The position numbers were made by a program, and so were the translations under genes. A stretch of 64,000 nt of DNA from Druceiella hillmani (Eukaryota > Arthropoda > Insecta > Lepidoptera > Hepialidae): NCBI GenBank assembly GCA_039881145.1, contig JAYKKI010000037.1, positions 11,793,501 through 11,857,500 of the forward strand. Direction: 5' to 3'. Under the pieces are notes generated by a model. The model was not told the DNA's origin. It saw nothing but the letters and a program-made list of their open reading frames with translations, and made no database searches. Of the stretch, positions 34,600 through 47,957 are shown in pieces; position 1 is the first letter of the stretch, and each line of letters begins with the position of its first letter.

Positions 34600-36680
34600 T
34601 ATCCGAAACGAAGAATTAAACAAAGCGAATATCCAAAATGTTTATATTTGAAAACACTCATATTTTAGCAAATTGATATAGCGTAAATTGATATAGTGTA
34701 ATAAAAAAATTCTTTCATTTTTAAGGAGACTACAAATAATTACCTAAATCGATGATTATGAAATAAGCTGCGTCGTTCATGTGAAAGACAATAACAAAAG
34801 ACTTATTTACCTTGAATATTTTTATTGCTTTCATTATTATTATTTCATGTGTTAATTGACTATACAATAAAATGCTATAATAGTTTGACGTTAATGCTAT
34901 ACGGTTAAACTTTTCATAAGTGAATTATATGTTTTAATTCGAACATATTGGAATTATGTTATACCAAGCGTTTTTAAATATATAACAATATTCAAATACA
35001 TATATAATAATATTAATTCCGTGTGAACAGACTACGTAAGTGCTGGAGTTCAGCATTTATTATTTCTCTCTGTGTTTATTGATGTCATTTCATAAATCTA
35101 CAAATGATGTATATTTTACACGCTTATGTCTCTTAATTTCACGATACAAATATCCAATCAGTTTTCAACGTAATAAAATCATAGTTTCTTAATCGATCCC
35201 ATATTATATTTATTCAGAGCCATAATAATCAATAGCCCGCGGTTTACTTCCAAAATTTGTATAGTAAACTCATTACAACTCATTTTAAACATTACTGAAA
35301 TTACTTATTCATATTAATACTACTTAAAATATGTGTGCACTAATTAATAAAGATTTTACTGATGATTCCAAGCAAATAGTGTCGGTCGTGAAATCTTCAG
35401 CAGAATACATTTAGTAAAACGATTTCAAAATTTCATAAAAATGAAAATCAAAATATATTCTTGTCAAGTATTTCTACCTTTATTTTTTAAAAATATATAT
35501 TGCTATTTGGATTAGGACGATTTGCTAAATAAATTTAAATGTCTTTAAAATTTGTGCATTTGATATATTTTCGAATTGTACTCCTAAGGTGGTAAATTGA
35601 ACAAAAACTTTTTCTTGTGTAGAAAAATTAATTCAACCACTTTGAAACTTACTAAGAGAGGTTTGAGACACTTGCATCTGATCTTTCGTCGCTTGTGAAG
35701 GTAAGAAATTAATTTTACTAACGTGTGTAATAATTCCAAAAACCTACACGAGATTAACATTACCTTCTCCATATATCTGGATCTATCTTGACGTCCCATT
35801 GTATATATGTAAAAATTTTGGTTATTGCGTGAACATATATATTCTTGACTTAAGTCTTATGTAAAGAATTTTATACAAACACCTCTCCGTTTTCTTGGCT
35901 TTTAACCTTAGTAAATATTTAAATTTCAACCAAGTCAAACCGAATCTCAAAAAAGCCTAAAATAATCGTCTACCACACTCAATCACTAATAACTTTACTT
36001 TGGCTCAAAGCGTACCCGAGTTAAAGGCGCGTGAAACTAGTATGCTTTTGTTTACAAATATTTCTCTTTAATTGGAGCTTATAAAGGCTTTTAAAAGCTG
36101 TTACATTTGTATGATCGAAATTATATTTATATCTTCAGAAAAATGTTATAAATAGGAAGAATATTTTGAACTATTTATTAGAACAGGAAAAATAATCACA
36201 CATCTACCATTATGATTTCACTGGGTTACTAATTAAGAATAAGTTAAAGTATTAGCAGGAAAAAATCCACAAAGCATTTCTTTGTATCTTTCACTTGTTG
36301 TAACAGACATCTCCTAAGACAAGTGAAGCAACGTATGTCAACTTTTTACATCTACGATTAGCAAGGTCGATATCTAAAATCGGCAAAAAAAACAAAATAA
36401 TCAATAAATTTTTCACATCTGGTCCTGAGTTTAATGTAATTAAACATGTAAAAACAGTGAATATTGTCAGGCCAGAAATTATTGTCAATTTTCCTCAACC
36501 GGAAAATCTTCCTTGATGAAAATAATTAAAATACGGTATTCTTATATTCTCTTATCCTCTGTTTTACAAAATTTTCTTACTTTACAATATTGGATGAATA
36601 AGGAGGATATATAGGACCAGCCTAATTCTGTAATTTAAAGAAAGTTAAATCGGTCCTGTTGACTACTTCCTTTATTAGCT
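34600..36680. other. Intergenic, nothing seen
   Basis: A+T-rich with no supported feature. Confidence 0.5.
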
Positions 36681-36689
36681 AGTCGATAA

Positions 36690-36850
36690 AATTTCTGACA
36701 GTAAATCTCTAATAGTAATCTCAGATTGTACATTGCTTACAGTATTCCCTGAGAATAAATCTCTAACAGATGATCAAATTGTCGAGAATAAATTCTGATA
36801 GTAATATTTGACATTGCTGATAATAAATCACTGACAGTTGATCTTTACCT
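36690..36850. repeat. Degenerate short tandem repeat
   Basis: Recurring phrases CTGACAGTAAATCTCTAA, GAGAATAAATCTCTAACAG, GATAGTAATATTTGACATTG and AATAAATCACTGACAGTTGA suggest an old array with a unit of roughly 35-40 bases. The copies are too diverged to fix the boundaries. Confidence 0.45.
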
Positions 36851-36859
36851 TCACGTTAG

Positions 36860-38770
36860 GATCCTCTGGAAGCAACTTCCACTGAATGATCGCCTTAATG
36901 TCAATAGCCGATAAAAAACAGGAGAGTTCTCACACAGTATTGACTTAAATTTATTTTCTTTGATATAATACACTTGGAGGCCTGGCCCTTGCTATTATTA
37001 ATAAATGCAAATCAGTTTGTTTATAACATTGAATGAAAATTCCTCTATTTTCGTCAACCTTTATTACATTATATTTACATGGATAATTACGTTATTTTAA
37101 TTGTGACGTGTAGGTAAACGAATAACATATGTAACTTGTAGTGTTCTTCAGAGTAGTTCCCGTTAAAAAAATTGTCTTGGATACCTTGAAATCATTTAAA
37201 TTTTGTGAAAGGTAAAATTATTTTAGAAATGCTTAAAGTGTGTAATTACGATAACAATCGCACATATATTAAGGCATCAGCATCGGTGTGTAACTTTTTT
37301 TATAAAAGGACTACTAAAAAATAAAGAAAAAATAATATCCTTAATTTTTGCATTTTAAACTAACAGCCTTAAGAAATATTTAAATTTTGATGAAATTAAC
37401 GAGGATCTCTATAAATCCGCTAATACGTAATAAAACAAATATGTTACAAATATGTTACGATACATCTATAATAAAAAAGCATGAGAAAATTTCATTGACA
37501 GATCATACCTGTAGTCCTTTATATGTAATAAACATATATATAAAATATATTCTCATGGTTCTACTAATGTTGCAAACTGGTTTCATCGTCCAACCACCCA
37601 TTATTATAATTTTCAAGCCTAGAAATCTTAATTATCAACGTTCTTTCCCCGTCCACTTGTGGTTATAAAAAGAAATTGGAAAAGGAGTAAAAATATAAAA
37701 CTTTTTACTTTCTTTAATTATATTAAAAACATGAAAATTATCATAATTTTACCGTCAGAGTTTAAATAAGATTTTCCGCTCCAATTACAGATAAACTTAT
37801 AGGTAAAACTGAAAATATAAAAGAAAAGCACGAGATGGGATGCGAACTAACAAAAGAAGCGTATAACGTGGCCTTATTATTTATCATACATTGCCATTAC
37901 TTCGAAGTCGAAACAGTTTGGCCACTTTCCAATTTCAATCTGATACTTCATTATTTCCAAGGACGTGTGTAACACTTTATAAACTATAAATATATTTATC
38001 ACATAAAACAGGGTAACTATAGCACATTTTTTTTCTAAAACCACTTTAATGATCGTACTTTATTAGATATTATATGATTTATCTCCATATTTTGAAGTAA
38101 TTAAAATGTGGGTTTGAATTCAAAGTACGTGTATTTAGTTTTTTTATAATGGATACATGCGAACATTTACGTGTCCGGTTTTTCCAATCTAAGGGTATAC
38201 ACCATTTAAATACCTAAAGACATTGTTGTACACTAACAGTATAAATGACCTAATAATTATTACCATAAGGCTTTTTAAATACTATACACACGAGAGAAAC
38301 ATTTTCTGTATGTGAAAATATTCCAATATACCCGTAGTTTTTCTTACCCTAGAGGTCCGAACGAAAACCTACGTATGTAAGAGGTTTTTGAATTGTAAAC
38401 GAAATAAAAAAGGCACTTGACCCAAAATTAAAAAAATATATTTAAAATAATTTGAAATTATATTTAGAGAGTGCGCCTATATTTTAAAGGCAGGTTATGA
38501 AAAAAATATCTACACGTGTATTTGTGTGCGTGCGTGTATGTATGTGCATATATATACATATAACTACTTATAGGTGCTTAAAACCGATTTGAACCCGTTA
38601 ATTTCACGTAATGAATGATGTTAAACAAATCACGAAACGAAAGGTGCACGAGTAACCATAAATTACACATCTTAATAATATCATTATGAACTACACGTTA
38701 AGCCTTTGATTCTGGTTGTTATCATTAAAGTTTGATTTCCCTAATGGTTTGGGAATTTTAAATGGTAGCA
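36860..38770. other. Intergenic, nothing seen
   Basis: A+T-rich. A short TG-rich stretch lies at about 38,518-38,550. No coding or transposon similarity. Confidence 0.5.
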
Positions 38771-38811
38771 GCTTTGTGTAAAGACCAGCACCGCGCCAAA
38801 ATCATTTTGGT

Positions 38812-38820
38812 TATATAAAG
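38812..38820 (+). promoter_or_regulatory. TATA-box candidate
   Basis: TATATAAAG followed by GCGCC, in a G+C-richer island (38,780-38,870). A start site would be expected near 38,840-38,850. The first downstream ATG (38,897) opens only two codons, and no exon was found, so any transcript would need a spliced or non-coding first exon. Confidence 0.25.
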
Positions 38821-39391
38821 GCGCCCAATAAAAACACGGGATAACGCCACACCGAAGCACTTGTATCTGTTACAGCAAATTGCAGATAGTTTCAAATGAT
38901 GTAGAAACCATACTAACTTTAAAAAACTCTATTCTACTATATTGTGTATTGTTTTAAGCTAATTCATTTAGTTTAAAAGCGAGCATTTTGAATCCGTAAA
39001 ATAATTTTGGGTATTTACTACAACATGTTTGACATTCTTAGTCCACATCGTTTCGATTCTATTCATTCAAATACGTGCAACCAGATAAATTCGGGGAGCA
39101 GATAATGGTCATCATTGTTCCATCCTCTGCGAGTCAATAGGATGACCGTCGCGTTCGATCTCATGGTTATCTATTTGATATTATCGTCATGTAAAATATA
39201 TATCTTAAAATAGTCGAGTAAGTTACATTCATTCCAATTTATGTAGTTTAAACAAATTTATATTGGTGTAATTTATGTTGTACAATAATCTAACATGTAC
39301 AATAGTATTTTTTGTTATGATAATATTTACAAGTGGATGGTCCTCAGAGAAAGATAACATCATAGTCCTAAACCTGTAACTCTTATGAAAT

Positions 39392-39495
39392 TATGTGAAG
39401 CTTTTAGCACTTTTTACAATGTTTACATATCTATGTTATGCTTATGTGAAGCTATGTGAAGCTTTTAGCACTTTTTACAATGTTTACATATCTAT
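39392..39495. repeat. 61 bp tandem duplication, 1.7 copies
   Basis: The block starting TATGTGAAGCTTTTAGCACT at 39,392 recurs identically from 39,453 through 39,495. It is a simple recent duplication with no gene content. Confidence 0.9.
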
Positions 39496-40540
39496 GATTG
39501 TTATGTTCTGGCAAAAATGATTGCACTTAATAAAAGTAATAAATAAAAACAAATTTCCCATTAAATAATGCTTTGGTATCCTCGTGCTTAGAGAGAGAGA
39601 GAAATTAAAGATACCGGTTTAAAATGTAATATCCTTATTGGCCATGGTCGTTTTTCAAAGATTAAAACAAATATTGAATCCTATTAAGAACATTGTACTA
39701 AAAATGTGTAAATTATTCTGGATCATGTATGAATGGAACAACTTATAATTTTACAAAGGTAAAAGCTTTATGTCAACAACTCAAACATTCCCCGAGAATA
39801 ACGCATATATGCATAAAATTCTGAGTGTTGCCAAATACGGAATATTTTATGGGGATGGATAGTAATAATGTAAAAGTAAATATAACTTAATTTGGTGCTT
39901 AATATATTTCTGGATCTCCATACATTTTTTGTATCGATTTGCAAATTGTAGGAATCATGTTGACCGCCTGATGTATGTAAAAAAAAATTATAAACATTAA
40001 TGACTGTGTCTATTTATTATCGGACTCATTATCGGCTACAGTACAGTGGAATTTACGCCTTAAGAATATATTTTCATATATAGTGCAACTTAAGAACTAC
40101 AAAGTTTTATAAGGAATAAAAAAAAAATCGAAGTTCAGGGAGTTAAAAAAAGTGTAACAATTTGTAAGTTTGGATATAAGGAATAATTTCCGAAAAGGAC
40201 CTTCAGGATGGACAAAAGTTATATATTATCCCGTTAAAAAAATCATGAAGACCAGTCTTGCAACGTAAGTCAATGAAAAAACAATCCAGCGAATGCGTTT
40301 CTTATGAACGTTCGCTTAACGGTAATGTTGGTAAACCCCAGTGGCACGTCGGAACTGACACGCACAATGTTTTTTTTTATATTATCCAAAAATCGGTTCC
40401 ACTGGAGTCACGGGGTGCTAATTGGACGAAATAAATAAATATCTGTAATTTTATTTCTCTCAATAAGCAGTGCTCGTGCATATTAATAAGCTCAGTGTAA
40501 TTGTAGTTCTGAGGACCCTTATTTCCCATCATTATATTTT

Positions 40541-40559
40541 CACACACACACACACACAC
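40541..40559. repeat. (CA)n microsatellite
   Basis: Nine CA dinucleotides plus one base. Confidence 0.95.
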
Positions 40560-40689
40560 CACAGTCCGGTTATTATATTTTCACTTAACACGATTATCTC
40601 AGTAGATATGTATATACCACATTAAACGTATTATTGTAAAAACATGTACACCATATTGAAAATAACCATTTCCAAAGGAATATGAAACG

Positions 40690-40780
40690 AATTATTGGCA
40701 GTCGACAGAGCCAAGTGGACGAATTTGTCACCCGACTGCACGCAGCGGAAGTAAAGGTAATATATTTCGAATATACTCAT
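40690..40780 (+). pseudogene. Possible LTR-retrotransposon gag scrap
   Basis: One frame reads SRQSQVDEFVTRLHAAEVKV, resembling the conserved ES-DEFVTRLR-L motif of Gypsy-type Gag proteins. Only about 25 residues are readable and nothing else of such an element was seen nearby, so this could be coincidence. Confidence 0.3.
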
Positions 40781-40789
40781 GTGTATATG

Positions 40790-42610
40790 TATGTTTTGAT
40801 ACGCTTCTCTAATCTTAACCCTGTCACGGATTTTCATATATAGCATGTCGTTAGATTCGTCTTCGTTTCACGAGTAAAACAAAATAATGACAAAACCCGG
40901 AATTTAATATAACGAACACTGTAGAGCCAAAATGCTATGGGCCACAGCGCGAGCGTGCAGTGACGAAGTGGCATACGATAAAAGCGCCTAATATTTATAT
41001 GCAAAACCTAATAATACATATATTTCTCAGATATTAAAAAACTATTAAAAAACAAAAAATTACTATAAAAATAACTGAAAATAAGTTGTACGTGTAATAA
41101 AACGGAGCTCATCTGCAAACCGTTGCTTAATAAAATTTTGACGTTTCCTTTCTGTTGTTTATTAATATTTTGGTTTATATATAGTTTAATATAAAAGCTA
41201 TGAATATAAAAGAAAGAAGACGAGTAACAACTATATTCAGTTAAAAGAATGAATAACACTTTTATATATTAGTAAATTATTAACCATATATAATATATGA
41301 TCTTATTGCTACGAAACCATTCTTTTGCCGCTAACCATAGCACTAGTATAACGATAAACTGTATTCACATAGAGCGCAATAGATAGTGCAATTAGCCAAA
41401 AGTAAAAAAAGTACTTACGTTCACATACATATTCCTATACACGCATGCACGCACGCACCCACCTTTCATAGAATACAAAGAGAAACACATAATATTGAAG
41501 TGATTTTTTTGTAAAGTTTAATGTACTAATTTGACAAAAAGAGAAATACAAATTGTTAAAGAACGGTAAAAAAATGTGTTCTTAAAAGAAGATGTGTTCT
41601 TTAAAAAAAGCGTTCATGTCTAAGGGGAAGAAATAAAACAAAGTTAGATCATTTCAAAGAATGTTGTGTAAATCTGTAACGAGAATTATTGAAGTGGAAA
41701 ATAAGTGAAAACTGATTGACACTGCTTATAAAAATCTCTTCCAATAAGTTCTTATCGCATTTAAATTAAAACTAAAAATTTGCAAGTAAAACTCGATCGA
41801 TCCATCAAAACTTTTAATTAAGGAACTTTGATTATCTTTTAACGAAAATTTTGAAATAGTTACAAAGATCTCGATTTAAAATAAGTAACTTCAAAAACTT
41901 TAATTTTGAATATCCGAAAGTTATCCTTGAAGAGTATAGCAAGGTGCTTAAAATTATCAAGATAAACGTTTATTAATGGACTTAAATTCAGAAGGTTGTG
42001 TACACTTCTAATTTAAAAATTAATTGAATAAGTGTCTCGGATAAAATTCATCTAAGCTAAATAGTCTACAGAATTGAATTTTCTTTTATGAAAGGAATGA
42101 AAAGTTATGCTTGAAGCCAACAAATTATTATTCGTATTTTTTGCAGAATTTAAAGACTTGTATTATTCTAGTTTATATTATTACTAATGTCCATCCTGAA
42201 TCTAATGGTTAAAATTTAGATTTTTGTGACCCAATATTTTTAAGACAAAGATGTAAGATATCACTAAAGATCTTTTTAATTAAGGCGTATATATTTTTTT
42301 GATGAAAAACTTAATTATAAACTCTAATAATATAAAATACAACGATTTTGAATATCAAGTACTTGAAATAGAAATATAATATAAAGTACTTGAAAAACGT
42401 CAAACCTTCAACTATAATTCAATCAGTTTACTTTTTATTGTATTTTTATATTTTTTTCATGAACTCTGACATGAAAGAAGGACAAACACACATACGTTCG
42501 GATTTATAATATTATAGACAGAACTCTAAATGAATAATTATTAAACTAAGTGTGTCCGTTGCTCGTTTACACTGCATATGAAAAGCTTCAAATAGTTATT
42601 TATTTTAGTT
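40790..42610. other. Intergenic, nothing seen
   Basis: A+T-rich with no supported feature. Confidence 0.5.
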
Positions 42611-42614
42611 GCAA

Positions 42615-42660
42615 TATAATATATATATATATATATATACATATATAACATATAATATAT
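42615..42660. repeat. (TA)n microsatellite
   Basis: Alternating TA with a C interruption near 42,640. Confidence 0.9.
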
Positions 42661-42883
42661 GGCATTCAATATACAGCGAACGGACTTTAGACTTATTGCT
42701 CGCCAACAAACGAAGTCAACTACGCGTGTATTAGTGAGTTTACGACTGGTAAATATCCGTTCTTGAGTTGCCGTATTTTGTAAATAAGTTCTTAAGAGAA
42801 TAACAAAAAATAGTGCCGAAATACATTCTGCCAGTATATGATCGTATTTTGGTATTTACGTGTTAAAAGGATAACGAAAATTT

Positions 42884-42886
<3 letters not shown>

Positions 42887-42924
<38 letters not shown>
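42887..42924. repeat. (TA)n microsatellite
   Basis: About 36 bases of uninterrupted alternating TA. Confidence 0.95.
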
Positions 42925-42929
<5 letters not shown>

Positions 42930-43304
42930 TATTTACTGTAATTCTGAAGGTTATAAACCTATGCCTGTAACTAAAATTGCAAGTTTCTCCGTTTTCCAAG
43001 ATATTTAATTGCACTGAATATGCGGACGAATAGGGAGATCGAAAACGAAATGAGATTAAATGTTAACTTCGGTAGTAAGCCTTATCGCCAGACACGGCGA
43101 ACCATCATAAATCTTAAAGTTTTCACCCTTTTTAGAAAATACAACGTTATTTTACAAACGACTTTCCAGTACATAACCATAAAGTCCACTACATTCTTCA
43201 GTATTAATTATATATATATTAATGTTCATATTTTTGTTCATATTAATGTTCATATTTTTTAAGTTTCCTGTTTAAAAAAAAAGAAACCCTTAAACATAAC
43301 TAAT

Positions 43305-43372
43305 ATGTCCGTCTAGCTATGATAGCAGTTTTTCTCAGAAATATTTGACGTAGAAACTTAAAATTTGAATAC
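43305..43372. repeat. Dispersed repeat motif, copy 2
   Basis: Related to 16,328-16,395 (shared CTCAGAAA, GACGTAGAAACTT, AAATTTG). It lies about 65 bases past the end of the minus-strand LINE coding region, so it may be part of that LINE's 3' untranslated region. Confidence 0.5.
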
Positions 43373-43434
43373 GTGCAAATTATATTAAAACGCACACGAT
43401 TCAGTACTCAACATTAAAAAAAATATTTATGTAA

Positions 43435-44179
43435 ACTTTCTTTTCAGCATTTTGAATGTTGTATTACTATTCATCAAGTGCTTAGCTGGTATATTCGGGT
43501 GATTGTCCAGTCTGTTGCTGAACAACGTCGTAGAATGTTTAAATCTCATCCTTGACTGTTCTAATTCCAAGTTCCTTGTGTAGTTGGTCGTTCGTTAAGT
43601 ACGAGGGGCATTAGTGATTATCCTTATCATTTTTGGCTGGAACCTCTACAGTATTTCTACATTTGAGTTGAAGGTGGTCCCCCTGAGCTGAATCCCATAA
43701 GTCCCAGTTGGTTTTAGGATACATTTGTTTAACAGTAGTTTATTTTCCAGCAAAATCTGTTATTTCTTATCGAGTAGCCAGTACATTTTTCTTAATTGGA
43801 TTCCCAGAGCTTTTTGTTTTGTGAATATATGCTTTTTCTAGGTGAGACGATGGGCCAAATAAAGTCCAAAGTGTCTGGCTTCATTTGCTTGGGATTTTTG
43901 TACTCTATAAGGCAATCCAGAGACACGTTTTGCATCTCATGGTAAATGTCACCTGTACAAACTTAATCTCGTGTCCTTTTATTTGTCAAGTATTTAGCCA
44001 TTCTGCGATCTTGTCTAAGAAAAGATGAAGCATATTATTTTCTTGATTCAGTTCATCATGGTCACTTAGGACTGCTGTGTCATCAGCAAACAACTCCGCC
44101 GATGCTAGGCAAGTCTGATGTGAAGATTAAATACAGGTTGGACCAAACATGCTTTCTTGTGGCACTCCTGCATGTTCCC
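43435..44179 (-). pseudogene. Jockey-like LINE, second half of reverse transcriptase
   Basis: Minus-strand reading from 44,170 downward: HAGVPQESMFGPT, LYLIFTSDLPS after a frame change, ELFADDTAVLSDHDEL (catalytic motif C, near 44,085-44,045), LDKIAEWLN, VQVTFTMRCKTC, the post-catalytic region with LWDSAQGDHL, YLTNDQLHKELGIRTVKDEI, and a lysine-rich C-terminus MLKRKFT near 43,440. This order matches the C-terminal half of Jockey-clade ORF2. There are several stops and frame changes. The part upstream of motif AGVPQG is missing here but a piece of it lies inverted at 44,975-45,300. Confidence 0.85.
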
Positions 44180-44973
44180 AAGAAAATTCTGTATCCTAAG
44201 TTACGAAAAAGAAAAAATACTCCTCCGCACCCTATAAAATGCTGCTTTTTGTTCATTGTGAACCGAATTTTATTGCAATACTTAGTGCTTCAGTCAAGAA
44301 AATATCGTTCAATTTCTTTTTTATTTTGCTCGTCACGTCAACGATTTTTTGATATCCGTAATACTCTGTATTTCACAAATAAGATGATTTAAAGAAATCA
44401 CGTTCATTTTGCACACGAAAAATGGAAATATGTACAGAAAATCGTAATATAAATAGTTAAGTCAAAGGGTGAATTCTGCTGATTAAAAAGAAGATAAAAA
44501 AAACATCCAAAAGCTTTTATTTTTTTTAGGATTTACTAAACAGTTTTTTGTAACTAATTCAAATACTTCTCACAATCCCGCATCGTCTTGTGGTTAATAT
44601 TTATTTAATTCATAATATAATGACATTAACGAGAATCAGGCGGAATTGTATTTATTATTTATTATATTTGGCATACAAAAAATAATGTCACAATAGTAAT
44701 AATTCTAATACAGAAAAAACAAATGAATAATTTTTGCGATCCCGAGAGTGAGCCCAGCATACATATTTGTTGCAAAATAACTTTAGAAAAATTTTTGACT
44801 TAAACAGCAACAAGTACAAGAAAAAATAAACAAAATAATTAATTAATAATACAGACAATTAATTAACATAATTTAAAATTGAAGTAAATTTATAATTATG
44901 AATCAAAAATGTTTTACCTATATTGTACTAAAACATCTTCACAGAAGAAAAAGAATTTAGAAAGTCTACTATT
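44180..44973. repeat. 794 bp repeat unit, copy 1
   Basis: Starts AAGAAAATTCTGTATCC and ends AAAGTCTACTATT. It is nearly identical (about ten differences seen) to 47,958-48,752, while both flanks differ at once. It contains no recognisable transposase, tRNA promoter or LTR termini; the longest plus-strand frame (about 70 codons into the unit) has no known similarity. It sits exactly between two inverted LINE pieces. No clear target duplication was seen. Confidence 0.85.
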
Positions 44974-44974
44974 A

Positions 44975-45300
44975 AGCATTTCTAGAGACTGATCAGCTTA
45001 TTATCCATATTGTCAAAAGTTATAGAAATATATTTTTTAAAGCGATTAAATAGAGTAATATATGAAAATAAATAATGCGTGACCATGAATTTGTATTTAT
45101 GAAAAAGCACGCCACTATCGAACATATACCTAGACTAGTAAAAGAATTTCATAAAGCTTTCGAAAACAAAAAATACTGCTGCATGTCGTTTCTGTATATT
45201 TCGCAGGCCATTGACAGAGTTCGGCATGAAGGCTTGCTTTACAAAATAAAACATATTCTCCCGGAAAACTATTACATATACTTAAAGTTATATCTTGCGG
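44975..45300 (+). pseudogene. Jockey-like LINE, first half of reverse transcriptase
   Basis: The plus strand reads RLISLLSILSKVIE (44,989-45,030), KRLNRVIYENK, then HATIEHIPRLVKEFHKAFEN, FLYISQAIDRVRHEGLLYKI and YYIYLKLYLADI. These are consecutive parts of the fingers and motif A of Jockey-type reverse transcriptase. Motif A normally has Asp at FLD; here it is Tyr, so the enzyme would be dead. It stops at a (TA)n tract. It runs opposite to the 43.4-44.2 kb half. Confidence 0.85.
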
Positions 45301-45309
45301 ATATATATA

Positions 45310-45383
<74 letters not shown>

Positions 45384-45384
45384 T
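45300..45384. repeat. (TA)n microsatellite
   Basis: About 85 bases of alternating TA with two interruptions, directly abutting the LINE fragment. Confidence 0.95.
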
Positions 45385-45820
45385 GAATTGTTCCATTTAT
45401 TTTTTTTTAAATTACATTTAGACTACTTAACGACTACCTTAAAAACATCAAAGTTCCGAGCACAATCCGCTTTACGAACCTCCATCATTTTTTAATCACA
45501 ATTGATAACAGTGAATGATTAAAACTGTACGACTCTATATTATAATAAGTTATGATACGCACGATATCATTCACCTAGTTACAATAAATCACTTCACTCT
45601 GCAGTCGCACGTTTTGACGAATCTTTGCAGCACATGTTGGCTATGCCAATTGGCATTCACGGCAAATATTTTAACATAAAGTGTATTGCATAAAATTACA
45701 TTATAAGAAAGTCTGAACTAGAAATATAAAGTAATAAAAGCGGATATTAGATCTGAGGGGCCTCTTCAAGATTTTCGGAGCTAATAAATGTGCTGATTAC
45801 CTAACCCATTCTTTGTTAAA

Positions 45821-45822
<2 letters not shown>

Positions 45823-45907
<85 letters not shown>

Positions 45908-45908
45908 G
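45823..45908. repeat. (TA)n microsatellite
   Basis: About 85 bases of alternating TA with T and G interruptions, followed by a short CA/CATG-rich stretch to 45,950. Confidence 0.95.
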
Positions 45909-45949
45909 CAAACATGCATACATGCACGCACCCACACATATGTGTGTAT

Positions 45950-47957
45950 GTATATGCATTACCAAGTACGACAAATCAAATCTTTCTAGAAAATTCAATT
46001 ACGTAATTATGTATACTTTTATATATAAAATCTTGAAAATAATTTTGTGCTTGGGTTTGTCTTCAATTACATCAGCAAAATAAGTTTGTGAAAGATAACG
46101 TAATCTTCAAAGCATTTTCATGGATAACTATACAAATATCTAGAAACAGAATTTGTGGCGAAAAAAAAATTTCAAACGGTTTCACAAATAAATTTTAAAT
46201 ATCCCAACAGATGTTTAATATTCAAGGTTTATTTAAACAGCAAGTAATAGATATTAAAACAAAGAAAATATATTTTCATTTTTGGTGTACGACATTTTTT
46301 AAACTAAGACTAAATAAATAAAGAAATATTATTAAAATGCCTAAAAATTTGACAATTCTGAACAAATACATACATTTTTATAGTAAAACAATTTTGATAT
46401 AAATAAACAAATTGTCCGCTCAAAATGTACAAAAACCAAGGTTTATATATAAAATAAATCTTCACGGATACTGGTTCCTGCTTACCCTGTACGAAGATGA
46501 AATAAACTTTATCCGTCTTTTAACGTTCGACTTACCTAACTATACTTATTTATAAAGACTGAATTATCATAATTAATCAAAAAATTGGGAAAATACAATA
46601 AATATACAAGTGGAAGGAACTATTTTCCGGAAATATAATGGATTTTTACTGGTAGTTATCGACCAAGCCAGTTAAACTTTTCAATCGATTATTGGTTATA
46701 TTGAAATAGAATATTTAAATAAAGACGTCTTCGAAACTTATTACGGCAATCAATATTACGATCAACTCAATTACCGTTAGGAAAATTATTGTTTCATTTG
46801 GGGAATTCTTTCTTATGTATAATTTTAACCATATTTTCTTTCTTTATGTAATTATAACAGGTCTATAATATCATTGTAACAGGACCCCGCAGTTTTTACC
46901 TAAAAAAATAAACGCCTGTCCTGTCTCACTATCAATAAATGGAATATTAACAACTCGAATCTTTCCATAAAATTAAATTTTATATCAATTTATGCAAAAA
47001 ATATAAATTATATGCAAAATATTACATCAAAATTGTGATTTTCGAAATTTCGTCATCAAAATGTCCTCGTTTCTTATGAAAGAATGATCTAGCGAACTAA
47101 ATGTTACTAATTTTTATTGCATACTATTTAATATATTATTATTTTGGTTTGTAAAATAACCAATATTTTTATAAACTTTTATGTAATTATGTCACAAATT
47201 AATTATTGTTCCAATATAAGTGTCACGATTACTATTAATAAACCTTGTGGTAAATAACTTATGAAAAAGTAAATAAAAAAAGGGTAAAAACTTACCACGA
47301 GTGACCTAAGATGCGTTACTAACCTGTTAAAAATGAAGAAAGTATACAGAATAAATGAAACATTAATAATATAACTACTGTTTTATAGACATTTGTCATA
47401 ACGCGGTTATAATATTAAGCCAAAGATTAAGATGACGAATCCTCGTCATTTTTCATGTTCATTTCAATGATTTTATCAAATATAAAACAGGTTTATCAAA
47501 TATAAAATGTTTCATAATTTTCATTAGTTATGAAAGTAATCCAGAAAAAGAACGTATTAGCTTTCTGGATGAATTATGAAATTAAAACAGTATTTAAAGT
47601 TTCCAATTAATCTAAAATATGCAATCCTAATGTTGACTTCATACATCCTGTCGCTTGTACAAATATCAAAATTACATTGCTTACATAGCTCGAGGGAAAT
47701 GCGACACTCACTAAAATTGCTCTGAGAAAATAAAGAAAAGTTTGTGATTTTCTGTGCCAGTAGCCAGTTTAAACACTTTTTCAGTTCCAGCGAAATAAGA
47801 ACGTACGAAATCGAAGTAGAATATAGAAAAGGTTCGGAAAGCAGTCTTAAGTAAATAGCTGCATCTCTTAAAAAATAGCTTTCCGATCTGTCCTATTCTC
47901 TATTTCGCAATTCAGAATAGATGCTGCCCTAGTAAAATTTATTCTGTGATTGTTGAA
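45950..47957. other. Intergenic, nothing seen
   Basis: A+T-rich with no supported feature up to the second 794 bp unit. Confidence 0.5.

Noticed and set aside
37387..37668. 93-codon open frame
   Set aside because: No recognisable motif, biased composition and no splice or start context; expected by chance in 64 kb.
44102..44392. 96-codon open frame (and the related one at 47,946-48,239)
   Set aside because: The two share a frame only because they are copies of the 794-base unit; the start of the first lies in antisense LINE sequence and no protein family is recognisable.
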